From DATACN01 sp038215095 (GTDB lineage Bacteria > Actinomycetota > Thermoleophilia > Solirubrobacterales > Thermoleophilaceae), in the NCBI GenBank assembly GCA_038215095.1, contig JBBQRG010000003.1, positions 11,420 to 75,419 on the forward strand: a DNA stretch of 64,000 nt. Reading direction: 5' to 3'. A program made the position numbers and the translations under genes. Below, piece after piece: positions 16,258 to 24,365 of the stretch. Below the pieces are notes generated by a model. The model saw only the letters and a program-made list of their open reading frames with translations, had not been told where the DNA came from and searched no databases. How positions within the stretch are numbered: position 1 is the stretch's first letter; each line of letters begins with the position of its first letter.

Positions 16258-16364
16258 TGCTGAACCCGCTGCGGTCCGAGCGGGAGGCGTTCCGGTTCTT
16301 GCTCTACGTCGCCGTCGTCATGGCTGTGATCGTCGGGCTCGTGCTCGGCATTCGCGCGCTTTGA
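16257..16364 (+). CDS. 35-residue single-TM protein at the end of the cta cluster
   Basis: ATG 16257 overlaps the ctaE stop (TGATG). The protein has a charged N-terminus (NPLRSEREAFRF) and one hydrophobic helix (LLYVAVVMAVIVGLVLGI). Translational coupling to ctaE suggests a small oxidase-associated subunit. Too small for recognition by family; supported by coupling, helix character and lack of any competing frame. Confidence 0.6.
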   Translation: MLNPLRSEREAFRFLLYVAVVMAVIVGLVLGIRAL

Positions 16365-17143
16365 GCGACGACCTCGCGCTTGCCGAGCGCGCTGCGCGAG
16401 CCGCCGCTGAGGTGCTGCTGGAGCGCTTCGGCGGGCCGGTGCGGGGGCTCGACTCCAAGACCAGCGCCACCGACCCGGTGTCGGACGCCGACCGCGAGGC
16501 CGAGCGGGCCATTCGTGAGCTGCTGGAGGCGGAGCGGCCCCAGGACGGGCTGCTGGGCGAGGAGGGCTCGAGTCAGGAGGGCGAGAGCGGGCGCCGCTGG
16601 GTGGTCGACCCGCTCGACGGGACGGTGAACTACCTCTACGGGATTCCGCAGTGGTGCGTGAGCGTGGCGCTGGAGGACGGGGAGGGCGCTCTGCTCGGCG
16701 TCGTGTTGGACCCGGTTCGAGAGGAGGTGTTCTCCGCCATGCGTGGTGAGGGCGCGCTCGTCAACGGCGGGCAGGTAAGGGTGAGTGAGGCCGCCGAGCT
16801 CGCTCGTGCCCTGATCGGAACCGGCTTCAGCTACGAGGCGTCGCACCGCGCCGAGCAGGCTGCGGTGGTCTCGCGGGTGCTCCCGCGCGTGCGCGACATC
16901 CGCCGAGCCGGCTCGGCGGCGCTCGACCTGGCCTGGGTTGCCGCGGGCCGCCTGGACGGCTTCTACGAGCGCGGCGTGAAGCCCTGGGACTGGCGTGCGG
17001 GCGGCCTGCTGGTGGAAGAGGCCGGCGGCATCGTGCGCGAGCTGCAGGGTGAGCCGTTCGGCGTGGTGGCGGCCGGCCCGGGCCTGATCGAGGAGCTCGC
17101 CGGCCTGGTGACCGACAAAACGGGCCCGCCACCGGTTGCGTAG
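16361..17143 (+). CDS. Inositol monophosphatase family protein
   Basis: A Mg-dependent sugar or inositol phosphate phosphatase of about 260 residues. The metal-binding motifs are complete: GEEG, VVDPLDGTVNYLYG and, near the C-terminus, KPWDWRAGGLLVEEAGG. The only start before the first helix is TTG 16361, which overlaps the preceding TGA (TTGA), showing translational coupling to the cta operon. The substrate could be inositol phosphate, histidinol phosphate or PAP; the sequence does not tell. The gene ends in a dispersed GC-rich repeat. Confidence 0.9.
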   Translation: MSDDLALAERAARAAAEVLLERFGGPVRGLDSKTSATDPVSDADREAERAIRELLEAERPQDGLLGEEGSSQEGESGRRWVVDPLDGTVNYLYGIPQWCVSVALEDGEGALLGVVLDPVREEVFSAMRGEGALVNGGQVRVSEAAELARALIGTGFSYEASHRAEQAAVVSRVLPRVRDIRRAGSAALDLAWVAAGRLDGFYERGVKPWDWRAGGLLVEEAGGIVRELQGEPFGVVAAGPGLIEELAGLVTDKTGPPPVA

Positions 17144-17180
17144 GAGGCACGTGTGGCCGCGGGCAGCCCGCCGGCCTTGG
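17139..17180 (+). repeat. Dispersed GC-rich intergenic repeat, copy 2
   Basis: Positions 17143-17166 are a 24-base string that occurs exactly on the reverse strand at 59067-59090. It also matches copy 1 at 2353-2376 with a few changes. The repeat overlaps the IMPase stop codon and lies between two convergent genes. Confidence 0.65.
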
Positions 17181-17200
17181 CGTTCCCTAAGGGACGCGGC

Positions 17201-17917
17201 CTATTTGACAGTCAGTGTTCCCTTCATGCCTCCGGCTTCGTGGCCGGGCACGCTGCAGTAGAAGGTGTACTTGCCGGGCTTCAGGCTGGCCGAGACCTTC
17301 GAGGTGCCGCCCTTGCCGACCTTGGGGCCGTTCTTCTTCACGCCGTTGCCCTTGATCGAGATGTCGTGCTGCACGTTGGCCTTGTTGGCCATGTCCAGCT
17401 CGATCGAGCCGGGCTTCGCGAGCGCGTTGATGGCCGTGAACGCCAGCGCGCCGGTGGGGTCGGCGTCGATCTGGAGCTTGCCGCCCTGCTCGGTGACGGG
17501 CTTCTTCGAGACCTTCGGCTTGCCGGCGCTTGCGAGCGCGCCCGGGTCCTGGCCCGGCTGGGCCGCCACGTGCCCCACGTAGGCCGCCACGTCCAGCGCG
17601 TTCGTGCCGGTGACGAGGTTGCGCGGCATGATGCTGTCGCGCCTCACGTTGGAGATCTGGCGGTGCACGATGCCGCGCACGGTGGCCTCCGTCATCCCGT
17701 CGCTGCGCGCCGTCTGGAAGGCGTGGTCGAGGTTCGGGCCCTGGACGCCCTGGGCGTTCGCCCGCTTGAGCGTGTGGCAGGAGGCGCACTTCTGCACGAA
17801 CAGCGCCTTGCCGTTCACGAGGTCGGCGTCGTGCTGGCGGCCGCAGCCCGAAAGCGGGATCGCGGCGGCCGCTGCGAGCGCGAGCGCGGCCAGGGAGAGA
17901 TGACCAGGGGGCCTCAC
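17201..17917 (-). CDS. Lipoprotein fusion of cytochrome c and cupredoxin
   Basis: A 238-residue membrane-anchored electron carrier. The signal peptide ends in a lipobox (PLSGC, Cys25). A class I cytochrome c domain follows with Cys44-x-x-Cys47-His48 and likely axial Met97. After a linker, a plastocyanin/azurin-like domain carries His184, Cys221, His226 and Met231, a complete type 1 copper site. Such a two-centre protein could shuttle electrons to the caa3 oxidase encoded on the facing strand. GTG 17917 overlaps the stop of the glycosyltransferase upstream (GTGA). Confidence 0.9.
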   Translation of the reverse strand: MRPPGHLSLAALALAAAAAIPLSGCGRQHDADLVNGKALFVQKCASCHTLKRANAQGVQGPNLDHAFQTARSDGMTEATVRGIVHRQISNVRRDSIMPRNLVTGTNALDVAAYVGHVAAQPGQDPGALASAGKPKVSKKPVTEQGGKLQIDADPTGALAFTAINALAKPGSIELDMANKANVQHDISIKGNGVKKNGPKVGKGGTSKVSASLKPGKYTFYCSVPGHEAGGMKGTLTVK

Positions 17918-19401
17918 GGGGCCGGAACAATATCCGGTGGTTCGGGCAGGTCGTCGAGCTGTCCGAGCGCCGCCGCGATCACGCCCTGGGCCACGCTTTC
18001 CCAGCTGTAGCGCCGTCGCGCCAGATCGGCCAGCGAAGCCCTGGCCTGGTCCCTCCGGCCGGGGTCCAGTTGGAGCCACTCCACCAGCTTGCGGGCGATC
18101 TCCTCCACCGCTCCCGCGCCCACCTCGAACGCCATCAGCTCGCGCAGGTCCTCGTCCAGCGTGGGCGCCAGAGTGGCGGTCACCTCGGCCATGCCCGAGT
18201 GGGCCGCGGACAGCGGCAGGGCCCCGCAGGCGGCCGCCTCGGCCGCCACCATCCCGAAGGCCTCCGGGAAGGTGCTGGGCATCACGAGCGCCTCGCAGGC
18301 CGGCAGCAGGCTGGGCAGGTCCTCGTGCTCCAGGCGGCCGGTGAAGCCCACGCGCTCCGCCAGCCCCGGGGCGGCTTCGAGGTAGCCGCGCCGCTGCTCG
18401 CCCTCCAGGCCGTCCAGGAAGGCGGCCAGGTGGCGCAGCTCGCCGGCCGGCCCGCCCTCCAGCTCGCGGCCGCGTGCGGCAACCTCGCGCGCGCCGTCCA
18501 GGTCGCCGCTCGAGAGCGCCCCCAGGAGCCGCTCGAGCCCATCGCGGTACTCGCCGAACCCCACGATCACCAGGCGCGCCTCCGGCACCTGCGCCAGCAC
18601 CAGCGGCCAGGCGGCCAGCAGCAGGTCCACGCCCTTCGACACGATCAGCTTGCCCACGAACGCAACGATGCGGTCGTCGGCGGGGTCGAGGCGCTCGAGC
18701 TCGGCGGCGGCTCCCGCCTCGCCGCCCCAGGACGCCGCCTGGCCGCCCTCCAGGCGCTCAGCCAGCTCGTGCAGGCGCTTCGCCGCATCGGCGGCCTCGA
18801 GCGGCCTGAAGGCCTCCACGTCCACCCCGGGCGGCCCCAGGCGCGTGCGCTCCGCCAGCCCCGGCTCGTCCATCACCTCCCAGAGGCTCTCGGCCGTGTG
18901 CCGCGAGCCCACCAGCACGCCGCCGGCCCCGGCCAGGCCCTCGCGCGCGTAGGGCAGGAAGCGCTCCCGGTGGGGGCGCACGACGTACTCGAGCGCGCTG
19001 CCGTGGACCTTCACCGCGTAGGGCACGCGGCCCTCGAGCGCCCGCGCGAGGACCACGGGGCCCATGATCAGGTGGTTGGCCAGCGCAACGTCGGGCTCCA
19101 CCCGCTCGGCCACCTCTCTGACCGCGTCCACGTTGGCGTCCAGGTAGCGCCCGATCTCCTCGTCGCCCAGCTCCGGGAACGGCACTGCGCGGAAGCCCTC
19201 GTAGCTGTCGGCCACGTACAGCGGCAGCACCCCGCCGATGTCGGGCACGTGGATCTCGGCGCCGACGTCCGGCGGGTCGCGGTCCTGGCAGAACAGGTGC
19301 ACCTCGTGCCCCATGCCGGCCAGTGCGCGGCAGAGGCTCGCGTTGTAGATGTTGCTGCCCGTACCGCGCAGCAGGTAGCCGTGGAAGATGAGGATTCGCA
19401 C
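17914..19401 (-). CDS. Glycosyltransferase family 4 (GT-B fold)
   Basis: A 495-residue enzyme that transfers a sugar from a nucleotide donor. The N-terminal Rossmann half opens with RILIFHGYLLRGTGSNIYNASL; the C-terminal donor domain has VAFVGKLIVSKGVDLLL and the GT4 EX7E-type motif at PEAFGMVAAEAAACG. There is a 60-residue helical insert around 310-370 between the two donor-domain strands, which makes the protein longer than usual. Target unknown; it is followed in the same transcript by the cytochrome c-cupredoxin gene. Confidence 0.9.
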   Translation of the reverse strand: MRILIFHGYLLRGTGSNIYNASLCRALAGMGHEVHLFCQDRDPPDVGAEIHVPDIGGVLPLYVADSYEGFRAVPFPELGDEEIGRYLDANVDAVREVAERVEPDVALANHLIMGPVVLARALEGRVPYAVKVHGSALEYVVRPHRERFLPYAREGLAGAGGVLVGSRHTAESLWEVMDEPGLAERTRLGPPGVDVEAFRPLEAADAAKRLHELAERLEGGQAASWGGEAGAAAELERLDPADDRIVAFVGKLIVSKGVDLLLAAWPLVLAQVPEARLVIVGFGEYRDGLERLLGALSSGDLDGAREVAARGRELEGGPAGELRHLAAFLDGLEGEQRRGYLEAAPGLAERVGFTGRLEHEDLPSLLPACEALVMPSTFPEAFGMVAAEAAACGALPLSAAHSGMAEVTATLAPTLDEDLRELMAFEVGAGAVEEIARKLVEWLQLDPGRRDQARASLADLARRRYSWESVAQGVIAAALGQLDDLPEPPDIVPAP

Positions 19402-19450
19402 CTTGACTAGACGCTACCTGTGGGCCGCATGGCCTATTCTTCCCGCCTTC

Positions 19451-19744
19451 ATGCCGGCCCGTCAGCGATACCGCCTGCGCGCCCGCTCCGACCGCGAGAT
19501 CATCAGCGAGGTCGAGCCGGGCAAGACCTACGTGGACCGCGACAGTGGCGAGGAGTTCGAGGTCGTGTCCGCGTTGCTGCCGCTGGCGCCCTCCCCCAGC
19601 GACCTGCCCTACTCGGTGGAGAACCTGCGCCTGTGCGGCTGCTCCCTCGAGCAGCTCGTGCAGCGCGACCTGAACGATTGCCCGCATTGCGGCCGCCGCC
19701 TGCCGGCGGTCCAGCGCCCGGACGAGCGTCCGAGCGATAGTTGA
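19451..19744 (+). CDS. Small zinc-ribbon-like hypothetical protein
   Basis: A 97-residue protein. ATG 19451 starts a basic segment (PARQRYRLRARSDRE), followed by an all-beta-like region (PGKTYVDRDSGEEFEVV) and a C-terminal Cys cluster (LCGCSLEQL, then CPHCGRR) that could bind one zinc. An earlier in-frame ATG at 19388 would overlap the divergent glycosyltransferase start. Unknown function. Confidence 0.65.
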   Translation: MPARQRYRLRARSDREIISEVEPGKTYVDRDSGEEFEVVSALLPLAPSPSDLPYSVENLRLCGCSLEQLVQRDLNDCPHCGRRLPAVQRPDERPSDS

Positions 19745-19754
19745 CCCTGCGAGC

Positions 19755-20120
19755 GTGGCCCGCTCGCGTATCGCCCTCCTCCTCGCCCTGCTCGCGCTGG
19801 CGCCGCCGCTCGCGCTGACGGCCTGCGGCGGCGACAAGGAGGCCGCCAAGAAGCCGCGGACCACCACCACCCGCACGGAGCCAACCGCGCCCCGCGCGGA
19901 GACCGTGCCGGCGGCTCCGGTGCAGACCACGCCCGCGCCCAGCACGACCTCGCAGGATCCCGCCACGGCTCCCAACACGCCCGGCGAGGGCAACGGCAGC
20001 ACCCGCGGCACGCCACAGGGCGGCTCCGACAGCCCCCAGAACGACACGCCGCCGCCGTCAGGCAGCCCCGCGGAGCGCTTCGAGAAGGACTGCGAGAGCC
20101 GGCCGAAGACCTGCGGCTAG
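19755..20120 (+). CDS. Putative lipoprotein with disordered Thr/Pro-rich region
   Basis: A 121-residue secreted protein. The signal peptide ends in a lipobox (LALTACGG). The mature part is low-complexity Thr, Pro, Ala and Gly, typical of a wall-spanning linker, with a short C-terminal acidic segment containing two Cys (KDCESRPKTC) that may form a disulfide. GTG 19755 follows the previous stop by 10 bases. No catalytic domain is visible. Its end overlaps the convergent STAS gene by four bases. Confidence 0.7.
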   Translation: MARSRIALLLALLALAPPLALTACGGDKEAAKKPRTTTTRTEPTAPRAETVPAAPVQTTPAPSTTSQDPATAPNTPGEGNGSTRGTPQGGSDSPQNDTPPPSGSPAERFEKDCESRPKTCG

Positions 20121-20461
20121 GCGAACGCGCCGGCCAGGCCGCCGAGCGCCTGCTCGCGCGAGCCGAAGATGCGCAGGTGGCCTACGAGGCCGGTGATCTG
20201 GAAGGGGCGCATGATGCGCTCGGTCGGGCAAACGAGCACGAGGCCGCCCTTTCGCACCCGCAGCTGCTTGAGCGCGTAGAGCAGCACGCCGATCCCCGTG
20301 GAGTCCATGAAGGTCACGTCCGAGAGGTCCACGACGACCCGCGTCTTGCCTTCGTCGGCCAAGCCGAGCAGGCGGCGGCCGAGCTGAGGCGCCGTCAGCG
20401 CGTCAACCTCGCCACACGGGGCGACGACGTGCGTGCGCTCGTCGACAGCCTCGTCGTTCAT
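20117..20461 (-). CDS. STAS-domain anti-sigma factor antagonist
   Basis: A 114-residue SpoIIAA-like protein. The core beta-strand (HVVAPCGEVDALTAPQLGRRL) and the phosphorylatable Ser54 in FMDSTGIGVL are both present. In this family the unphosphorylated form binds an anti-sigma kinase and frees a sigma factor. No kinase or sigma gene is adjacent. ATG 20461 starts a short acidic leader before the first strand. Confidence 0.9.
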   Translation of the reverse strand: MNDEAVDERTHVVAPCGEVDALTAPQLGRRLLGLADEGKTRVVVDLSDVTFMDSTGIGVLLYALKQLRVRKGGLVLVCPTERIMRPFQITGLVGHLRIFGSREQALGGLAGAFA

Positions 20462-20499
20462 GCCGAAATCGATCAGGCCCCCCAAGGCGCCGGACGCTA

Positions 20500-20853
20500 T
20501 CAGGCTTGCCGGTGGGCCGGAGCGGGGCTGCGGCCGGGTCTGCGGACGCGCGCGGGAGCCGGCGCCGGGACCGGCAGGTCGCTGCCGCGCCGGCGCGGCA
20601 CGCGGGCCGGCGGAGTGTGGTCGCGGTCGCGCGATCGGCCGGGGCGCCAGCGGCCCAGCGGCAGGTGCATGCCGTCGCCGCCCGGGCCGTCTCCGGCAGG
20701 CCGGGGCCCGGGGCCTTCGCCCCCGCCGCCGTCGTCTCCCCGCGAATCGTCGTCGTCGTCGCGCAGCTTGAAGAACCAGATCAGCCACACGATCAGCAGG
20801 CCGACGTCGAAAACGCGGAAGCCGACCATGAAGATCCACCCCTCAGTGGTCAT
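20500..20853 (-). CDS. Small single-TM protein with acidic and Pro/Arg-rich tail
   Basis: A 117-residue protein: an N-terminal hydrophobic segment (about residues 6-28, VGFRVFDVGLLIVWLIWFF), then a run of Asp (RDDDDDSRGDD), a Gly-rich linker and a basic Pro/Arg tail. The sharp charge change after the membrane helix and the disordered tail suggest a membrane anchor with a cytoplasmic tail. Function unknown. Confidence 0.65.
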   Translation of the reverse strand: MTTEGWIFMVGFRVFDVGLLIVWLIWFFKLRDDDDDSRGDDGGGGEGPGPRPAGDGPGGDGMHLPLGRWRPGRSRDRDHTPPARVPRRRGSDLPVPAPAPARVRRPGRSPAPAHRQA

Positions 20854-20904
20854 CTCCTCACGATGCTACCGCGATGGGCGCGGCCTTCAAGACCGCAGTT
20901 GCGC

Positions 20905-21588
20905 CTAGCCCTTGGTTCCGTCGGTGGTACGGGGGTCCGGGACGTAGGTAACGGTGTACAGCAGGCGGGCGCGGAAGTAGGTGCAGCCGTACACGCGGAT
21001 CGCGCCGGGAGTGTGCTGAGCGGCCGCCTGGGAGACGTCGTCGCACTTGCCCTTGGCCCTCGAGGAGCGCCACCAGTTGCTGCGCGGCAGGTTCACGGCG
21101 AAGGCGGGGGCCCAGGTGGGCACGGTCAGCGCGATGATGTTGCCCTTCGACACCTGGATAGGGGTGTCGAACACGAAGGTGGGACTCGAGCCGAAGTAGT
21201 GATCGACCCTGAAGAGGGGCGACTGGCGCAGCAGGCGGTGGTTCAGGCGCGTCTTGCGCTTCTTGCCCTGCCGCACCACGGAGATGCGGACCTGCGGCGG
21301 CCCCCCGTAGAGGTCGGTGAAGAACTTGACCTGGTTGGCGTCGGGCTTGCCGAGCGTGACCGTGAACGCCACGATCTTGCCGTCCCGCGGGATCCGGAAC
21401 GGGTCAGCGCCCTTGCCCGAGCGTCCCATGTAGCCCGACACGCGGCCGATCGCCTGGCAGTTCGCCGGGCAGCTGGCGAGGGTCGTCGCGGGGTTCGCGT
21501 CCGCGCCCAGCTCGATCACCTTGGCCTGGGCCGACGGGGCCAGGGCGAGGACGATCAGTGCGGCGATGAGTGGGAGGGCTCGTCTCAT
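20905..21588 (-). CDS. Secreted hypothetical protein
   Basis: A 227-residue exported protein with a clear signal peptide (LPLIAALIVLALAPSAQA, cut after AQA). The mature protein is beta-rich and contains four or five Cys (ASCPANC near the N-terminus; GKCDD and YGCTYF near the C-terminus), which suggests disulfides. No enzyme motif was found. It lies 42 bases downstream of infA on the same strand but is likely separately controlled. Confidence 0.75.
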   Translation of the reverse strand: MRRALPLIAALIVLALAPSAQAKVIELGADANPATTLASCPANCQAIGRVSGYMGRSGKGADPFRIPRDGKIVAFTVTLGKPDANQVKFFTDLYGGPPQVRISVVRQGKKRKTRLNHRLLRQSPLFRVDHYFGSSPTFVFDTPIQVSKGNIIALTVPTWAPAFAVNLPRSNWWRSSRAKGKCDDVSQAAAQHTPGAIRVYGCTYFRARLLYTVTYVPDPRTTDGTKG

Positions 21589-21630
21589 GACCGGGCTAAA
21601 ACACCCGTTTCGCCACCTAGTTGCGGCTTC

Positions 21631-21849
21631 CTACTTGTAGCGATAGGTGATCCGTCCGCGATCGAGGTCGTACGGCGACAGCTCGATCTTGACCCGGTCA
21701 CCGGGCAGGATGCGGATGTAGTGACGCCGCATCTTGCCCGAGATGTGACCGAGAACCTCGTGATCGTTGTCGAGCTTCACCTTGAACATCGTGTTCGGGA
21801 GGGCCTCGAGGATGACGCCCTCCATCTCAATCTTTTCTTCCTTGGGCAC
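21631..21849 (-). CDS. infA: Translation initiation factor IF-1
   Basis: The 72-residue OB-fold factor that binds the ribosomal A site during initiation. Family motifs are complete (EMEGVILEALPNTMFKV, GHISGKMRRHYIRILPGDRV, DLDRGRITYR). GTG 21849 lies 14 bases after the cold-shock gene, so the two OB-fold RNA-binding proteins are probably in one transcript. It is away from the usual rpmJ/rpsM neighbourhood, and no ribosomal genes flank it. Confidence 0.97.
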   Translation of the reverse strand: MPKEEKIEMEGVILEALPNTMFKVKLDNDHEVLGHISGKMRRHYIRILPGDRVKIELSPYDLDRGRITYRYK

Positions 21850-21863
21850 GAGGCGAGCGGGCG

Positions 21864-22067
21864 CTAGATCGCCCGGACGTTCACCGCCTTCGGTCCCTTG
21901 TCGCCGACCTCTTCCTCGTACTCGACCTTGGCGTTCTCCGCCAGCGACTTGAAGCCGCCCCCGTCGATCCCTGAATAGTGGACGAACAGGTCTCGATCGC
22001 CGTCATCGGGCGTGATGAACCCGTAGCCCTTCTCGTCGTTGAACCACTTGACGGTTCCGGTAGGCAC
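21864..22067 (-). CDS. Cold-shock protein, CspA family
   Basis: A 67-residue single-stranded nucleic acid-binding protein. The RNP1 motif (KGYGFITPD) and RNP2 motif (DLFVHYSGI) are intact, with Trp in TVKWFNDEKGYG. It starts at GTG 22067 and is followed by infA. The 133 bases upstream (22068-22200) hold no gene and could be the long leader common for cold-shock mRNAs. Confidence 0.96.
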   Translation of the reverse strand: MPTGTVKWFNDEKGYGFITPDDGDRDLFVHYSGIDGGGFKSLAENAKVEYEEEVGDKGPKAVNVRAI

Positions 22068-22200
22068 GCGCTGTTCCTTCCCTTCCTGCTTGTGCCTGCT
22101 CGAACCAGCGGTTGCAAATCCGATCTCGGCACGTGCGAAATGGTTCCTGCCGGCACGGGCCGGCCCAACGGGGAGAAACGCTATCAGGGGCGGCCGTCGC

Positions 22201-22974
22201 CTAGTTGCCCTCGAAAGTCGCCTTGCCGGGGCCCTGCTCGAGGAAGCTCTTCACCGCGCCCTGCAGGTCCGACGTCTCGAACAGCGGCGCGCCGATGTCG
22301 GGGGTGCGCTCGTCGGCACCGCGAACGCCGTGCTCGAGGAAGGCCCGCACGATCCGCTTCGTGGCGCCGTGGGCCACGGTGGGCCCGGCGGCGAGGCGCT
22401 GGGCGAAGCGCATCGACTTCTCGGCCAGCTCGCCGTCCGGCAGGACGCGGTTGACCACGTTCCAGTGCTCGAGCTCCGCGGCCGGGTAGACGCCCCCGCT
22501 CATCACGAACTCGCGCGCGCGGGCGGGGCCCGCCCGCTCCGCCATGCGCTGGGTGCCACCCATCAGCGGAGTCAGCCCCACGACGGCCTCCACCAGGCCG
22601 AACTGGGCCGATTCGGAGGCCCAGATCATGTCGCAGCCGAGCGCGAGCTCGAGGCCGGCGGTCAGGCACAGCCCGTGCACCGACGCGAGGGTGGGAAACG
22701 GCAGCCCCTCCAGGCGGTGGGTGATGCCGAGCAGGCCGGCCACGAACTCGCGCGCGTCCTCCTCGGACAGGCCGTGGAACACGTTCACGTCGGCGCCGCC
22801 GGTGAACAGCTCGCCCTCGGCGCGAACCAGCAGCGCGCGCAGGCCGGCGCTGTCGGCCTGCTCGAGCGCGGCCGACACGTCGGCCACCATCTCGCGGCCG
22901 AACAGGTTCAGCGGCGGGGCGTCGATCACGAGGACGCCCACGTCCCCGTCGCGCTCGAGGCGCGCGCTAGCCAC
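22201..22974 (-). CDS. Enoyl-CoA hydratase/isomerase family protein
   Basis: A crotonase-fold enzyme of 257 residues acting on acyl-CoA. The oxyanion-hole segments are visible: FTGGADVNVF and the second around VHGLCLTAGLELALGCD. In the second, the usual Glu/Asp catalytic positions near ESAQFGLVEAVVGL are partly conserved, so hydratase activity is likely but the exact reaction is not certain. GTG 22974 overlaps the HIT gene by eight bases. Confidence 0.88.
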   Translation of the reverse strand: MASARLERDGDVGVLVIDAPPLNLFGREMVADVSAALEQADSAGLRALLVRAEGELFTGGADVNVFHGLSEEDAREFVAGLLGITHRLEGLPFPTLASVHGLCLTAGLELALGCDMIWASESAQFGLVEAVVGLTPLMGGTQRMAERAGPARAREFVMSGGVYPAAELEHWNVVNRVLPDGELAEKSMRFAQRLAAGPTVAHGATKRIVRAFLEHGVRGADERTPDIGAPLFETSDLQGAVKSFLEQGPGKATFEGN

Positions 22975-23377
22975 GGAGCTCGTCGGCCACGGCCCGCAGC
23001 TCGTCCTCGCCCACGTCCTGCGGCTTTCCGGGCAGCCGCAGCGGGTCGTCCTCATAACGCGGGATCACGTGCACGTGGAAGTGGAAGACCGTCTGCCAGG
23101 CGGCCTGCTCGGTCGAGTTCAGCAGGTTGATGCCGTCGCAATGAAGCCGGTCGCGCATCCGCCCGGCCAGCCGCTTGGCGGCCGCCATCACGTGGGCGAG
23201 GTCCTCATCGCCGACCTCGTACAGGTTCTTCGAGTGCCGGCGCGGAATCACGAGCGCATGGCCCCGCGTCCACGGGCTGATGTCCATGAAAGCGACCGTG
23301 TGCTCGTCCTCCTGGACGATCTCAGCCGGCCCCTCGCCGGCCGCGATTGAGCAGAAGATGCAGTCGTCGTCCGCCAC
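22967..23377 (-). CDS. HIT-family nucleotide-binding protein
   Basis: A 136-residue HINT-type protein that hydrolyses or transfers nucleoside phosphoramidates. It has an N-terminal zinc pair in CIFCSI and the His triad HFHVHVIPR. GTG 23377 begins right at the conserved MADDDCIFC. It lies 19 bases after corA in the same direction and overlaps the crotonase gene. Confidence 0.95.
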   Translation of the reverse strand: MADDDCIFCSIAAGEGPAEIVQEDEHTVAFMDISPWTRGHALVIPRRHSKNLYEVGDEDLAHVMAAAKRLAGRMRDRLHCDGINLLNSTEQAAWQTVFHFHVHVIPRYEDDPLRLPGKPQDVGEDELRAVADELRG

Positions 23378-23396
23378 GGCGCGGCAGCCTATTGGT

Positions 23397-24365
23397 TCAG
23401 AGCCAGCCGACCCGCTTGAAGTTGCTGTAGAGGCCCGTGCAGACCAGCAGCATGACTCCGAGGACGAGCGGGTAGCCGAAGGTCCAGCGCAGCTCCGGCA
23501 TGTGCTCGAAGTTCATGCCGTAGATGCCGGCGATCATGGTGGGCACCGCGGCGATCGCCACCCAGGCCGAGATCTTGCGCATGTCGTCGTTCTGGCGCAC
23601 GCTGACCTGGGTCAGGTTCGCCTGGAGCACGCTCGTGAGCAGCTCGCGGTAGCCCTCGACCTGCTCGTGAACACGCACCAGGTGGTCGTTCACGTCGCGG
23701 AAGTAGGTGCGCACCTCGGGGTGGATCAGCTCGTAGCGCCCACGGGCCAGCTTGTCGACCGGCTCCGTGAGCGGCGAGACGGCGCGGTTGAACTCGAGCA
23801 CCTCGCGCTTGAGCTTGTAGATCCGCTCCGAGGGGCTGGTGCGCGCGGGAGAGAAGACCTCGTCCTCGACCTGCTCGATGTCCTCGCCGAGCCCCTCGAC
23901 GGCCGGCGAGTAGTCGTCCACCACCTGGTCGACGATCGCGTGCAGCACGGCGCCCGGGCCGCGCTTGAGGTGCTCGGGGTCGCTCTCGAGGCGCTCCCGC
24001 ACCGCCTCGAGCGCGCTGGCCACGCCATGTCGCACGGTGATCACGAAGTTCTCGCCCAGGAACACGAGGATCTCGCCCAGCGTGACGACCTCGTCCGAGT
24101 CGACGTAGCGCGCGGTCTTCAGCACCACGAAGAGGGTGTTGCCGTAGACCTCGAGCTTGGGGCGCTGGTGGGCGTGGATCGCGTCCTCGACGGCCAGCTC
24201 GTGGAGGTCGAACTCGCGCTTGATCGAGTCGAACTCCTCCTCGCTCGGCTCGTACAGGCCGATCCAGACGAAGCCGCTGTCGCCGCGCGCCTCCTTGGCC
24301 TGCTCCAGCGAGAGGTCGCCCTGGCGCCGCTTCCCCTCCTCATAGACCGCGCAGTCGACGATCAT
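23397..24365 (-). CDS. corA: CorA-type magnesium/cobalt transporter
   Basis: Pentameric divalent cation channel of the inner membrane, 322 residues. The N-terminal soluble domain is followed by the long stalk helix and two C-terminal TM helices; the selectivity motif GMN is in IYGMNFEHMPE. ATG 24365 overlaps the cca stop (ATGA), showing coupling to the acpS-nnr-alr-cca chain. Confidence 0.95.
   Translation of the reverse strand: MIVDCAVYEEGKRRQGDLSLEQAKEARGDSGFVWIGLYEPSEEEFDSIKREFDLHELAVEDAIHAHQRPKLEVYGNTLFVVLKTARYVDSDEVVTLGEILVFLGENFVITVRHGVASALEAVRERLESDPEHLKRGPGAVLHAIVDQVVDDYSPAVEGLGEDIEQVEDEVFSPARTSPSERIYKLKREVLEFNRAVSPLTEPVDKLARGRYELIHPEVRTYFRDVNDHLVRVHEQVEGYRELLTSVLQANLTQVSVRQNDDMRKISAWVAIAAVPTMIAGIYGMNFEHMPELRWTFGYPLVLGVMLLVCTGLYSNFKRVGWL

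Noticed and set aside
22068..22200. Possible tRNA-like segment (GGTTCGAGCAGGC on the minus strand) upstream of the cold-shock gene
   Set aside because: Only a T-loop-like string is present; no acceptor stem, anticodon stem or CCA-end pairing could be built.
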